Assembly: GCA_029891385.1 (NCBI GenBank)
Contig: CM057224.1
Coordinates: forward strand, 29,715,005 to 29,779,004
Length of the DNA stretch: 64,000 bases
Direction: 5' to 3'
Source: Erythroxylum novogranatense
Lineage: Eukaryota; Streptophyta; Magnoliopsida; Malpighiales; Erythroxylaceae
Made by a program: the position numbers and the translations under genes. Positions 23,445 to 35,952 of the stretch are shown here, one piece after another; within the stretch, counting starts at the first letter, position 1, and every line of letters starts with the position of its first letter. Below the pieces are notes generated by a model, which was not told the origin of the DNA, searched no databases, and saw nothing but the letters and a program-made list of their open reading frames with translations.

Positions 23445-24788
23445 TGTAACATCCCATTGCAAGAGGGAAGGGTAGGATGGTTAATGTGAGTGACTAATGA
23501 GAGTTAGGGATGTATTCTCCATGTTCATGCATGTTATGCCATACACTTATACATAAAAAGTGAATATATTTGCACATGAAAATAATTGTACATGCATTCA
23601 TGAATAATTCCGGGTATAATTGGAATGATTTGAGAATCTTGAATGTTATTACATTGAAAATTTTATGAGTTAGTGAAATCTTGATATTTTGAATTTTGGT
23701 GGAATTAGTGTATTTGTATATGTTGGTGAAGTTATGGAGTATTGAGGAAGATATATTTATAGTCGGGAATAAGAAATAATTAAATGAAGATTTGGAGATA
23801 GTTGAGTTGTAAAGATGATGGTTGTATTAGAAAGAGGGGAACTAAATGGAGTTAGTTTCCAAAGAAACTAAGTTAGAGTTTAATCATTAAGAAAGTGACA
23901 TGTGTCACTTAGACCTTGTATTCTAGCTAGGAGTAGGTCACTATTCCTTGAGAGTTGACAAGTTAAGTCTTGTCTAAATCCCTTCTTTATTCTCATCTTT
24001 CTAAAACTTCTCTCTTCGAAACACAGAGTTTTCCAGCAAAATATCTTCTAAGGGACTTCTGTGTTCTTCCTTTCTTCCTCCAAACATACTTTGCCTTTTG
24101 TGTCATCTACTCTAAGGAAAAACCAGAAGCTGATTATTTCACTCAGTGAAGTACGAAAAGTTTGGTGGAGATTAGGGCTTGAAGGTTTTGGAGTTTTCAG
24201 TAGGTAAGTGTTAGAGAAATCTCTTGCAGTTAGGGATTTGTGAAGCAAAGTTGATAAATTACTGTCATTTGCATCGAAAATGTACTTTATGTGTTTGTTC
24301 TTAAATACTGGGTAGTTGGGGAGAAATAAATTCAGTTATAGTGTTAAATTAGTTTTTGAGAAAACTTTTGGTGTTTGGTGACGTAAAGTGTTGAAAGTTA
24401 GAAAGTCTGGAAAATTTCTCACTGAGTATGTTTCAGTATTTTAGCCATAACATTTTTTATGATTGTCCAAACGAGATGATTCTTAATTCGGAGTAAACTA
24501 GGAATATATGGCTACAATTAGTATGAAGATACCAAATTTCAGTTCTGTCTCTAAGAATCTCAAAAGTTGTCTCGAAGTTGAGAACTGGGTGCAGCATGTT
24601 GAGAGTTGAACGAAAATTCATGTTCCAAATTCGGGAGGAAATATGGACCTGATTTAGGTAGATTCTGGTAAATTTGCCTTCTTAAAAGTTGTAGATAATT
24701 CTTTTATCTTTCCAACGGTATAAAGTTCGTAAATTTTGGATATCGGAGTCAAAAGTTATACGTCTTATAAGTGGAGACGTTTGGACGC

Positions 24789-25085
24789 ATAAAAGTAGAC
24801 GAATGAAAGTAGACGAATGAAGGTAGACAAAGAAAAGTAGACGAATGAAAGTAGACGAAGAAAAGTAGACGAATGAAAGTAGACGAATGAAAGTAGACGA
24901 ATGAAGGTAGACGAAGAAAAGTAGACGAATGAAAGTAGATGAAGAAAAGTAGACGAATGAAAGTAGATGAATGAAGGTAGACGAATGAAAGTAGACGAAT
25001 GAAAGCAGACGAATGAAAGTAGACGAATGAAAGCAGACGAATGAAAGCAGACGAATGAAAGTAGACGAATGAAAGTAGACGCAGA
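24789..25085 (+). repeat. Tandem array of about 21 units, 13-15 bp, in solo LTR 1
   Basis: Unit AGTAGACGAATGAA with variants (AGGTAGACGAAGAA, AGCAGACGAATGAA). Some minus-strand frames are open through it only because of the repeat. It lies between the two conserved LTR modules (24681-24760 and 25113-25158). Confidence 0.95.
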
Positions 25086-26740
25086 AACTGAGACGCAAAA
25101 ACAAGTTGTACTCTTTTGGTCATAACTTCTTCTCTAGACCTCCAAATGACCTGATTTTAAAAGAATTGGATTCCTAACTCATTTATTTATCTCTACGCAA
25201 AAAGTTATGGTCTTTGGTATTAAATTGGAAACGATTGACTGAATCAAAGTAAAGGTATCAATGGAAGGAGCATGAATTGGATATTTTACTGAATGTATTT
25301 CAGTATTTTGATGATATCTTGGTCTATAGGATTCCAATTGAGGTGATTCTTGATTTCTAGTCAACTAGAGTTATAGGGCTACAAATTATATGAAGGATCT
25401 AAATCTTGATACGGTCTCTAAGGTATTCAATTTCTGAATGGAAGTAGGATGTAATACACTGTTTTGGAGAGGAACAGTCCGAAAAAAGTTTGAGGTACAT
25501 CCTTGAAACTACTAAACCAAATTGAGTGATTTTGGTGTTAATGGAAACATAACAGATAGAGGAACACTTTTCTAAGAAAAAGTAGGCTCGAATTATGCAA
25601 GTTTTTCCTTCTAATTAAACATGAACAGTGGACCTGAAAATTTGAGTTTGGGGAAAGATCTGAAATGGTTCTTTAGACTATGGAATTGGATTCAAATGGC
25701 TTATGGAGGTTTAAATCCCATAGAATGAGGCTAGTTAAGTGAGTTTCGATAGTTGAATGTCTTGTGATGAAATTGATGGATTGATAACCGGGATAGTCAT
25801 GAATATGCATTGTACATATTTCATTTCATTCATGTGCATTATTAAACACTTATGATTGTTCAAATTATGATATTTGTATATGTTATTTGTTATAGAGGAG
25901 CCTCTGGAACGTCGACCTCCAGACATTGCTGGATCTTCCAGGAACTAGCTTCGGGAGAAATTTGTGAGTAACCTAGTTGGTTCCTCAATTTCTGATAGTT
26001 AAATGCTTTGTGTGAACTGATTGAAATTGTGAATTGCATGATTATATGAACGATTAGGATTGAAAAGCCTGCTTTTGACAGAGTGCATGTGATTGTTACA
26101 TGATTCTGAAAATTAGAATAAATGGGCTTATACAACCATATGACTGCGAATTATTGGGCATATGTGTTGGGCCCCGTCTCTGAGACCCAACATTCAGAAG
26201 CACACAAGCATACATAAGCATAGAGGACCCAAAACAAACACATACTGACTACAAATAGAGAAACTTTTAATAGTAAAAAATTTGGGATTGGCTTTTTAAC
26301 AAAATTGTTCCTCATGATCTCACGATTCCAACGCCACTTAAAACGCTCAATTTGGATTAGAAATGAAGGAGTTATGGTTAAAATAATATCTTAAAGAAAA
26401 CAGTGAAAACTAACCCTCTACCGACTTCATAACAAAATTTGAAAACTTTAGAGGCTGAAATGTCGATCAGCTCCTTCATAAAACTTGTAGGTTTATGTCT
26501 CTAGTTTAATTTAAAACAAGAATCGCTTCGATCGGAGCTCTATATCGCAAGATATCTCAAAATTAGTAAAGTATGTTCAGACTTGATCAGCCGACCTCCA
26601 GACTTTGTTTCAAACCACCCTTTTCAATTTAAACATAATACTGGTAAATCAAGCATAAAAAGATAGAAAAGTTTCTTAGGATTTCATCGCTTCAAAAATC
26701 AGCTTAATCGGAGGTCTACACAAATAGTTATGGCCAAAAG

Positions 26741-26878
26741 AAGGAAGAGGGGTCGGTCAGCCAAAACCGACCCCCAAACGCGCTAGGTCGCCCAAGGGGC
26801 GCTAGGCAGCATGCCGAACGCTGGGCGCTCGCCCGCGGGCCGAGCGACCTGTCCAGCGATTCGACCTATCAGACTTCT
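26741..26878. repeat. CpG-rich variable block in solo LTR 2
   Basis: A GC-rich run with dyads such as GGGCGCT, CGCCCGCGGGC and GGTCGCCC stands where the TE-B LTR has its CGTCT array; the flanking LTR motifs are the same. Nothing coding is visible. Confidence 0.75.
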
Positions 26879-27157
26879 AACCTTAACAACTTTTGACTCC
26901 GAGCTCCAAATTCAACACGGTTTGAATCGTTGGAAAGCTAAGAGAAAAATCTACATTTTTTAAGGACTCATAGACAAGCTCGGCCACTAAGGGAAACAAA
27001 AATTTACTCTAAAACTGATCGACTCGCTCTCAACAAACAGTACTAAAAATTACAACTATCATAACTTTTGACCCAGAACTCCAAATTTAACAAACTTAGT
27101 GTCTATGGAAAGATAAAAGAATTATCTACAACTTTCATGAAGATCACCGACCTATAT

Positions 27158-27445
27158 TGTAACATCTCACCCTCAATTGGAAGGGTAGAATAGTAAATTG
27201 GCATAGGATGGGCTAGATTGGGATTTCATAGGATTGCTCATGCATAATAGGATTGGTCCACAGTCATATTTGTGCACATGAAATTACTGTGCATGCATAC
27301 ATGATATTCTCGGTTTGCGTGCCTAAGATAATTTTATTGGGATTAACGTGGTTAATGGGTTTGAAAAATTATTCTGAGTGTGCCATAAATTGTTTTCTAT
27401 TTTAAGGGATTTTTAGGAATTTTTCTGAATTTTTTTCGGAGAAAA
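27158..27445 (+). repeat. Truncated 5' LTR of TE-G
   Basis: Matches 29567-29850 almost base for base up to about the TTCGGAGAAAA motif, then diverges abruptly. Confidence 0.85.
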
Positions 27446-29566
27446 GCAATTAGGGACACTAATTGATTGATGAGACTTTTGTGAACAGTATAATGATGGT
27501 AGCAAGACTAATGGTCAAACGAAATGAAGTATCAAAAGTGAAATTGAGTCATATCTCAAGAGGAGATTTAGACATAACAAGCAAAATTTACTGTTGAGGT
27601 TATCTCAGATTGTGTGTGGAAATGTAAAGTATCCAACGACATGAGTGGAATTTTAATTTGAGATGATTTTATTGCAATGTGAAGTGAATAGAGCTCCATG
27701 TGTGATGTAAAACTGTTGGAAAATCTAGATTTGAAACTAAGAATAAAATAATCCCAAACTGTGAAGTGAAATACTCAAATAAAGTGAAATTTATGGAGGT
27801 CCAATACGGATGACTACGTGTTGGCATACATCGATGTGGATGATGAAAATCAATTGAAAGGAGAAATGAATAGAGACAAGAAGTCCTAAAGGGAAACTGA
27901 TAATGACGTGATGTAGTGTTATCTTCATAAAGGGATCGCAAATATACTAATTGTGGACTGAATGAATTGAATGATGTATGGTAAAGTCAACAAGACCCTA
28001 ATAGGGAATTATGTGAGGTAAGCAAATCGTAGTGACTATGTTTATAGACGGAATGCGTTTGAAAGGATTGAACAGTGAAAAGTAAAATGAACTCTATGAA
28101 TTATTGAAGAATTTGATACTACTGATAGGCATACCTTTGGAAAGTGGACAATGTATGTTGAATCAAACATAATGTTAAAACGGTATAAGATAAATCAAGT
28201 GACTTTGATAAATGGTATTGGTGCTATGATCGAAATTGTTTCAAGCCTTGGAGACCTTAGATTCCTATAAGGATACATTGGGTTAATTCGAGGTAAAAGA
28301 CGGACATAAATGACTACTATACCGACAATTCTGAAATGAACAGACAATTCTGCTGACTAAACTCAAATAGGGAACAGATAAGGCTGCGATAAACAAATCA
28401 ATTACAGATATTGGGATTTTTCAAAGAATGTCAAGTTGATTAAGGGTAATTGTGAAGAATTGAGGTTGGAGATTTAGTGGTACTGAATAGGGGTAAGAAA
28501 GGTCAATAGTTCAGGAATCAAATTGGTGATTCCCATCTTGAAATCTAAAGATTCAAGGGTAATTGGGAGAATGGTATTGATTGATTAAAATAATAATAAT
28601 AATAAAATAATAATAATAATAATAAGCATGTGACGGGATTGAACAAAGGAATTGATGAGCAAAGAAAGTGAACAGTCGAAGCTTGACATTCTAGTAATCA
28701 TATGCGAAAATTGTGGGTATAGAATGAAGTGATTATTGATTCGAGTACTTCTAAGTTTGAATGTTCAAAAAAAAATGTTTAAGTGGATTGGGTTTCATGG
28801 GATTATGATCGTATTATAAAGTTCTGATTTACTGCTACACTGCACAGTGCCTAACAGGAGTCAAAGACCATAATGGCTTTGAGACTGTGATGGGTGAAAC
28901 AAAGGAACTCAGGAAATCTGAATGGGTTAGTGGAGGTGGAACCGGATAGGACAAATGAAATAGAGTAAAATACTTATCTGAATAGAGTGTGTGAACATTA
29001 TAGAACAGTGAATTGTCCAAGGAGAGTTGCATTTGAACTAAGAGTAAATGGATTATAAAGAATGATTGTATTAGGTAAATTATCACTGGTTATAGAGAAA
29101 TGGCGCTACATGTCACTGTATGGGTACCAAAGGAAAGTGAATCGTCGGGGACGAGATGAAGGAGGTTATGGTAAGTTGTATTCAATGGAATACGAATTAG
29201 ACTGCATGGTACTAGAGAAAAAGGGTATTGGATGGATAAATGTGATGATTAGTGAACAGGTTCGGAAATAATGAATTGAGTGATAGCATTGGAACTAAAG
29301 GTAATGACTACTCTGAAAATGGCAAGTGAGATAGCTAAGAAAATGAGATCGCCAACTGATAGCCTTGTTGAGTCCTCCTACTGTACTGAGTGATAATGAG
29401 TTAGCCAAATTAGTAACTGAACAACCGACTAAATATGGTTACAAATGACCTTTCAAAATGAATTATTGAGTGGAAAAGTGTATGGGACGATAGGAACATA
29501 TGATTACGGTCATCTTGAATCGTTGATCGAGAATTTCGAGGACTAAATTTTTATTAGAGGGGGAAT
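27446..29566 (+). other. Internal remnant of TE-G, no recognisable gene
   Basis: About 2.1 kb with no frame above 90 codons and no pol motif on either strand. A TAA/ATA microsatellite lies at about 28585-28625. The last about 100 bases (from 29470) resemble the end of a Ty3 pol followed by the purine-rich pre-LTR tract. The middle could be decayed pol or foreign DNA. Confidence 0.6.
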
Positions 29567-32500
29567 TGTAACATCCCACCCTCAATTGGAAGGGTAGAAT
29601 AGTAAATTGGCATAGGATGGGCTAGATTGGGATTTCATAGGATTGCTCATGTATAATAGGATTGGTCCACAAATATATTTGTGCACATGAAATTACCGCA
29701 TGCATACATGATATTCCTGTTTGCGTGCCTAAGATAATTTTATTGAGATTAACGTGGTTAATGGGTTTGAAAATTATTCTGAGTGTGCCATAAATTATTT
29801 TCTATTTTAAGGAATTTTAGAATTTTTCTGGATTTTTCCGAGAAAATTCTAACCTAAAAAATCGCCAATTAATTTAACCTACGATTTTCTAGCTAAAGTT
29901 TCTACCCACCGCACTCGTATTATTAGGTATATTATTTTGGGATTGAAATTAGGGTCATTGGAATTGATTGGATTAATTTTGGACTAGGTTTAAATTGAGT
30001 AAAGTATTAATATGTTGACTTTTCAACTTTGTTTTAACAAATCCTACAAAGCCACCTACCCTTTCATAAATGTACCCTCCTCCCACGGTTTTACATAAGA
30101 AAATGTTGCTCCCTTTTTAGTGTAACTGAAATTGTGGAGATAGGTATAAAAATTGATGAAAACTAATTGGTTTTTACATTTGACTTTTCTTTGAAAATTT
30201 GCGCCAACCAAAACTTGCCAACATCTCCTTCATTTAATGCCTCCTTATCATGTTTCTTGGTATTGCCTATGCCCTCTCTCGGTGATGACTTAAAGAATGA
30301 AGGAATGAGATAAAAAGTGGCTTGAAGACTTTGTTTTTGTAACTCATCCAAAGCCTCTCTCTAATTTGGTTTTCTCACCATCGAATTTTTGCTTCTTTCT
30401 TCATCTTCCTCCACAAATTCAAAAGTTCTCTTACTTGTCATTAACTTATTGTCTTATCATCATGATGATGTCTTTACTTGGAAGTTAGAAGAAGTGGTTA
30501 GCAAGGGTAGTTAAGAAGGAAGTGAAGAGAAGAGAGGATTGGAAGCTAAAGAGGTAAGTTCTTTCATTAAGTTTTTAATGATGTCTTAAGTATGAATTTA
30601 TGAATCATGGTAGGTAGACACATTGAATGGGAGGTTTGGAGTATTTATTATGCTTAGGGTTGCATTAAATTAATGACTATAATGGTTTGAATTAATGGGT
30701 ATAAGGTTAGGTTGAATTATGAATTGAAAGTAGTATGTTAGAAGTGGTTTTAGTTTGATTAGTGATGGCATATTGATGATTGATTGTACTTGGAAAGAAA
30801 GAATTAAGTGCTGCCAATTTTTGTGTATTAGCCCTAGTACATTTATAAATGGTATAAGAACTGATTTTTGTTCATTTGGATGTGTAATGATGTGTTAATG
30901 GCATTGGAAATGATAGAACTAAGGTTAACACCAAAGCTGGAAAATTAGGGTTTTCACTGATTGTACTGTTGTTAGCATAACTAATTGTGTAGGAATGAAA
31001 ATGAGGTTCGGTTTGTGGCCACTTAAACTTTGGGATGTTAGCTACATATTTGTGTGAAATAGGTGTTGTCAAATTATAACTCTAAGAGGTTGAAATTTGT
31101 CTTGGAAAGTTACTGTTTTGACTTAGGTGAACAGTATCAGGATTAATGACCTGATTACTTTGTTGATTTTTCTAAATTAATTGATATGGAATTAGGAAAA
31201 ATTGTCTTCATGAAAGTTGAATCATATTAAGTTAGTTTTCCATTCCCACTGATTTTGCTATTTTTATATCTGTATATTGGGAGATATGAACTGTTTACTA
31301 TTGAATGGTTTTGAGCATTTTGATGAAACCCAGCCAAGGTGTTGGTTTTGTGAGCTTTCTGATTGGAAGCAATTTTAACAGTTTTTGTGACTTGAATTGG
31401 CTTTGGTGATATTCTGAAAATTTGTAGAGGAAGTAATTATCTTGAAAAGGATATATGGCATGTAATTTTTAGAGATCATATGTGAGAGTTATGATTTTGT
31501 AAACACTGAACCTGCATTAGGTTGTGAATTGTTGATCATGGTAGAAACTTCCATAACAGTTTTGAAATTGTTAGAGATCGAATTGGAGTTGTAGTTCTTC
31601 ATGAAAATTGAAGTTTGAGATCTTATCTTTTCAGGGATATAAGGTAGTGAATTTGGTGACATTTGTACTTAGAGATATACTGTTGTGAAATGTGCTGTTC
31701 AGATTGGGAAAATTCTGAGGGTTGATGCTTTGGTGAATTGTTTGACATAGTTAGCAAGTGAATCTGATTTTGGTTGTTCATGAAAGTTGTAAATAACATT
31801 GTGACCTTACTGAGCATATTTATTGTGTTATTTTTGACTGAGTAAATGAGTAGTTACTGAATTTACAATGTACTACTCTGTTTTGATAGGTTTTGAGTGG
31901 GCAGTAGGTTTGATTGGATTTTTGACATCCTTAGGGGTGAAATTGATTTTTATGGTCTTCTTGAGAATTGTAGAGGGTTTCATTATCTTTCCAACAAGGT
32001 ATAGTTTGCATTTTTCTGAAATGTGTAGAAAGGGATATGATAGATTAAATTTTGGTTAAAAATCAGGAAAACAAAGAAGGAAATAAGGGTTGTGCATTTA
32101 ATGTGAATTTTGGTTTCTTTCGTGAATAACTCTTCCGTCTGACGTCCGATTGACCTGATTCTTGAGGCATCGGATTCATAGAATATTGAATTTCATTTTC
32201 TGAGAGATTTGAGATTTTTAGACGGGAAATTGACGTGGCCCCGGGTAACGGAGCCTGTAATTACTGTTTTGTTTAATTGGGGACCTATAGAGGTCCGAAT
32301 TGCGCACCGTCAGCGCCAATAGGTTTCTAATTTTTAGACGGATTTTTTGGAGGGAAAAAATTAGGGATGGGAATATCATGATCATGCATTGTGCACCTTC
32401 TAAGTGTTACATGTGCGTTCTGAAATAGTTCTGATTGGACAAGTGGTAATGGTTATATTTTCTTATTATTATAGAGGCACGTTTGAAGCGTCGATCTACC

Positions 32501-32924
32501 GACGTTACTGAGACTGCCAGATATTAGTTGGGAAGTACAGGTGAGTAACCTAGTTGGTTCCTCAACCTTTATGTGTTTAATATTTTGCAATTATGTCATG
32601 TGGAGATAATGGAGGGTTATGTGTGTTTGATTTTGACTGATTTTGGACCGTAGGTGTCTGAAATATTTGGAATGTGATATCGAAGTGCTATTTGTGTGTA
32701 ACTATGCATGGGTGCTTCAATGGAATAATTTGTGAATATGAAATTTATTAGTGACTGAATTACCGGACCGAAGGTCTGAAGGAATGGGAATTGGTCTTTG
32801 AAATGTAAAATGACTGTGAATGTGAATTGGAACACGTACATTGCATGCATAAAAGTATGATCAGATAAAGGCAGTTGTCACCGAAGCAGCCCCCGTATCA
32901 GGACATATCACACCCAACGTATAT

Positions 32925-33060
32925 GAGAGCTTTCAGCTCAACGCACAGGACCTCGGGTCCAACGTATTCAGAGCCTCAGGCTCAATGTATCGAGGCTTCA
33001 AGCCCAATGTTTTCAGAGCCACTGGCTCAACGCAATGTGCCCGCCATCGATGCTTTGAAA
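32925..33060 (+). repeat. Imperfect GAGCCnnnGGCTC dyad repeats in the TE-G LTR
   Basis: Successive 25-30 base steps each pair a motif with its complement (GAGCTTTCAGCTC, ACCTCGGGT, GAGCCTCAGGCTC, GAGGCTTCAAGCCC, GAGCCACTGGCTC) followed by AATGT or AACGC. The homologous part of TE-H (36843-36895) has fewer steps. Confidence 0.75.
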
Positions 33061-33222
33061 GCGCACGCTCACAACAATGAAATGAAAATGAAAAGTGTCA
33101 CATGTGCATTACATCTATAAATGATTGAATATGAATTGTGTTAAAGGCGAAACGCCTTACATTTGAGAAATGTGATTGTATGTATTATTTAGTAAATTGA
33201 TTGAATATGCATGAGTTGAGTG

Positions 33223-33262
33223 AACCATCGATGATGGTTTCTCACTGAGTTCGCAAAACTCA
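33223..33262 (+). other. Paired short hairpins near LTR 3' end (TE-G)
   Basis: AACCATC-GAT-GATGGTT (33223-33239) followed by a second dyad TGAGTTcgcaaAACTCA (33246-33262). The same pair recurs in every Ty3 LTR of this group in the window. Confidence 0.85.
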
Positions 33263-33733
33263 CCCAAAATTTGCAATTATTTTTCAGGACTCAGAAGAAT
33301 ACCCCGTTAGGCAACGGGCGTATAACATTGTTGGGTATTGAAGTAGAGAGATCGGGATCGCCATTAAATGCATTAGTGTCCAATAGAATTGTATTCCAAA
33401 ATGACTAATTGTATGTGTAATTGGCCAATGTGGTTCATTTTGTACATAAAATGGTTATTGTAATTTATGGTTGACCATTTGTAATAATCAAACTGATTGT
33501 ATTAACGAAAATGGCTATCTATGCGTTGATGCAAATTGTCTCTTGTTTTTCGCACATTAGTGTAAATGAAAGAAAAGGAAATGGCTCTGATGGAATGAAT
33601 GTTTGAAAAAAATTTATTTATACGGAATTTTGACTGACTGAGTGATGTAGCATGCCACCCTCGCGGGGCACGAACTCAGATATCACCATCGATGTCGGGT
33701 TCGGGTCATGCGGGAGTGGGGTGTTACATATAT

Positions 33734-34915
33734 TCTAACTCCAAGAGGGTCAAAAGTGGACTCAAAGCTCTGCCTGACAATCTGCCATTTAGACAGCACC
33801 TGCATATAATTCTAACGACTCACACCTTGCAATCAATACCTCAAAACTAGCTCATTACACCTCATGAACAAGCTTTACAGCTCGTCTAGCACCTTCAACA
33901 AGTCTAAATGATCCTATTCAACCTAAAACAACCCAGACTTTGCAGCACAACACAATATACTCAAAACTGACCACATAAGCACATCAGCCCAGAATTGGCA
34001 GAACTTCAACAGCTATTCAATAATTAAAATACCAATACACATACTATTTCAAGGCCACATGCAGCTCGCAAATCAACACTAACACATGATAAAGAGAGTA
34101 CTAGAGCTCTCATTCTCTTCTCAAAACATAAAGAGTTCAAGCATGGCTTTAATTACATATCATCATATTCATCAAAAGTCAAGTACAAATACAAATATGA
34201 GATGCTCAATGATCAATATGTTTATAAAGCCATTCCAAAAGCTAGATACTAACTTAATACAAAAGTTTCTAGTATTAAAGGAAAGCTATAATATTCATAG
34301 ATCAAGCAAAGATGAAAATAAACTTTAAACCTAACCTACCCATAGGACATTTAAGCTAGAATAACCATAACCTTAGCTTAAAAGTCCCTAAAATCCATAG
34401 ATCTCACCTTTCTCTCTATCTTTCTTCAATCTCTACACAAACCCTAACTTCCATTTCATCCCATTTTTGAATCTAACATAAATAAAGATGGAACTAACCT
34501 CTAATAAGTCGATTTCTCTTCTTTTTCCTCTTCTTCAAGCTTCCTACGACTCTCTTCCACTTAGCTGAAGGTTCTCTTTTTCCCTTGCTCACGTTTTCTC
34601 TTCTTCTCTTCTTTTCCTTTAATTCTACGACACTTGCTTCTTCTCCTCTTCCTTTAATTCATTTAACTCTCTTTTATTCTCATCTTTAAATCCCTCATCA
34701 AAACTACATAGTTTTGATACTCCTTAAAGCTCTCCTTATAACTTACAAGGCTTTGGGCTCTCCTCCTCCTCACAAGCCCACTACACATAATCCACTTATT
34801 CTATATAGCCCATTCCTTCCAACATCAAATTCTAACTCTTCATTTAATTTCTAACTTCTAATCCCAATCATACTTGCTAATTCCAAGACTCAATGAAATA
34901 TATATCTATATAAAC
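33734..34915 (-). repeat. Middle part of solo LTR 2
   Basis: Continuation of the LTR between TE-G and TE-H. It matches the TE-B LTR around 8690-9250 and 10060-10620 (for example TACTAGAGCTCTCATTCTC and CCTAACCTACCCATAG). No gene. Confidence 0.8.
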
Positions 34916-35759
34916 TGTAACATCTCGTTACTGTTAGCAAGGGTATTTTGGTCATTGCGTTGAACTAATTGGATTTCACTGCATTCATTGACTGAGCATG
35001 TTACTGGCCTCTAATTATAGAGGAACAGGTTTATTGCATATGCATTTATTCATAGGTACTTGCATTCATGATTTCCGGGATTGATTGTGAGCATGAACTG
35101 ACTGGACTGACTGGATTGTAATTGATTGAGGAATTAAGAGTAAGTGAGCCCGAATGACTGATTTAGAATAGTCTAAGAGTGATTGGCAACTGATAGTGGT
35201 CTATGAGAAATATTCGGGAAATTTGGGAGAAAATGCCCGGACCGGAAGTTTTGGGGTGACAGACCGATTATCAGATAATCTTGAAAGAACTATCCAATGG
35301 CAATGGAAAATTAGAATTCTACCGATAGGAAATAAATATGTTGAGCCACCGAAATTTCGAGACTGAAATTTGGGTGATTCGAGACTTAAGTCTATAAATA
35401 CTAGGTTTGAAATTTGGGGAAAAGTTTACCTAAGGCATATGAGTTCTTCCCTCTACGGTGATTCGATTTTCTCCCAACGGTGAGATCCTTCGATTTCTTC
35501 TTATGGCTTCTTCCTTATTGTGTTAGTCTAACTTGTCTATGGTGATTGGTGAAAGTTTGAGGCTTTGAAATTGTTGGATCGTTGATTTCGAGGAGGATTT
35601 TGGGTTAAGGTGATTGTGGATCGATCGCTTGATTGGTAAGTATTTTTGTGTTTAATGTTGTTATTAATGGCTTTTAGTGTATTTATGGTATTTAATGAGT
35701 TAGATAGAGTAGATGGGAGTGTTAAATGTTGAGTTGAGAGTGTATTAATGGCGGAAATC

Positions 35760-35952
35760 GATCGGAGAAGACGATCGGACCGTCGCACGTCGCGACGAGC
35801 GCAGAAGCGCTGAAGCCTTCGTCGCGACAAATAAAATTAATTTGCACGTCGCGACGAGCGGGCTGGACGTCGCGGCGAGAGGCGCGAAGGGTTGCACGCC
35901 GCGACGAGCTTGTTTCACGCCGCGGCGAGCGATCTTCTCTTCGTCGCGGCGA
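35760..35952 (+). repeat. CpG-rich CGTCGCGACGAG repeat block, 5' LTR of TE-H
   Basis: Variants of CGTCGCGACGAG and CGCCGCGGCGAG recur about seven times, separated by short unique spacers. CpG is strikingly dense against AT-rich surroundings. The same block is at 43118-43322 in the 3' LTR, with local rearrangement of the first unit. Confidence 0.9.

Larger units (their letters stand above)
27158..33728 (+). mobile_element. Ty3 element (TE-G), LTRs unequal, no coding capacity
   Basis: Starts TGTAACATCTCACC, ends GGGGTGTTACA, and is flanked by TATAT (27153-27157 and 33729-33733). The first about 290 bases match the start of the 3' LTR at 29567. The 5' LTR then breaks off near 27445, and 2.1 kb of unrecognisable internal sequence leads to a typical pre-LTR tract (TTTCGAGGACTAAATT). 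So most of the 5' LTR, the primer site and gag-pol are gone. Inserted in solo LTR 2. Confidence 0.85.
29567..33728 (+). repeat. 3' LTR of TE-G, about 4.2 kb
   Basis: Begins TGTAACATCCCACCC and ends GGTGTTACA. It contains the conserved modules (about 31950-32030 and 32128-32175), the CAGGTGAGTAACCTAGTTGG stretch (32538) and the paired hairpins (33223-33262). Between the modules there is no tandem array here. The small ORFs within it have no recognisable domain. Confidence 0.85.

Noticed and set aside
24682..25123. Two minus-strand frames of 124-140 codons rich in SSTFIRLLSFVY repeats
   Set aside because: Both are translations of the 14-bp array in solo LTR 1 in different frames; no start context or conservation argues for a protein.
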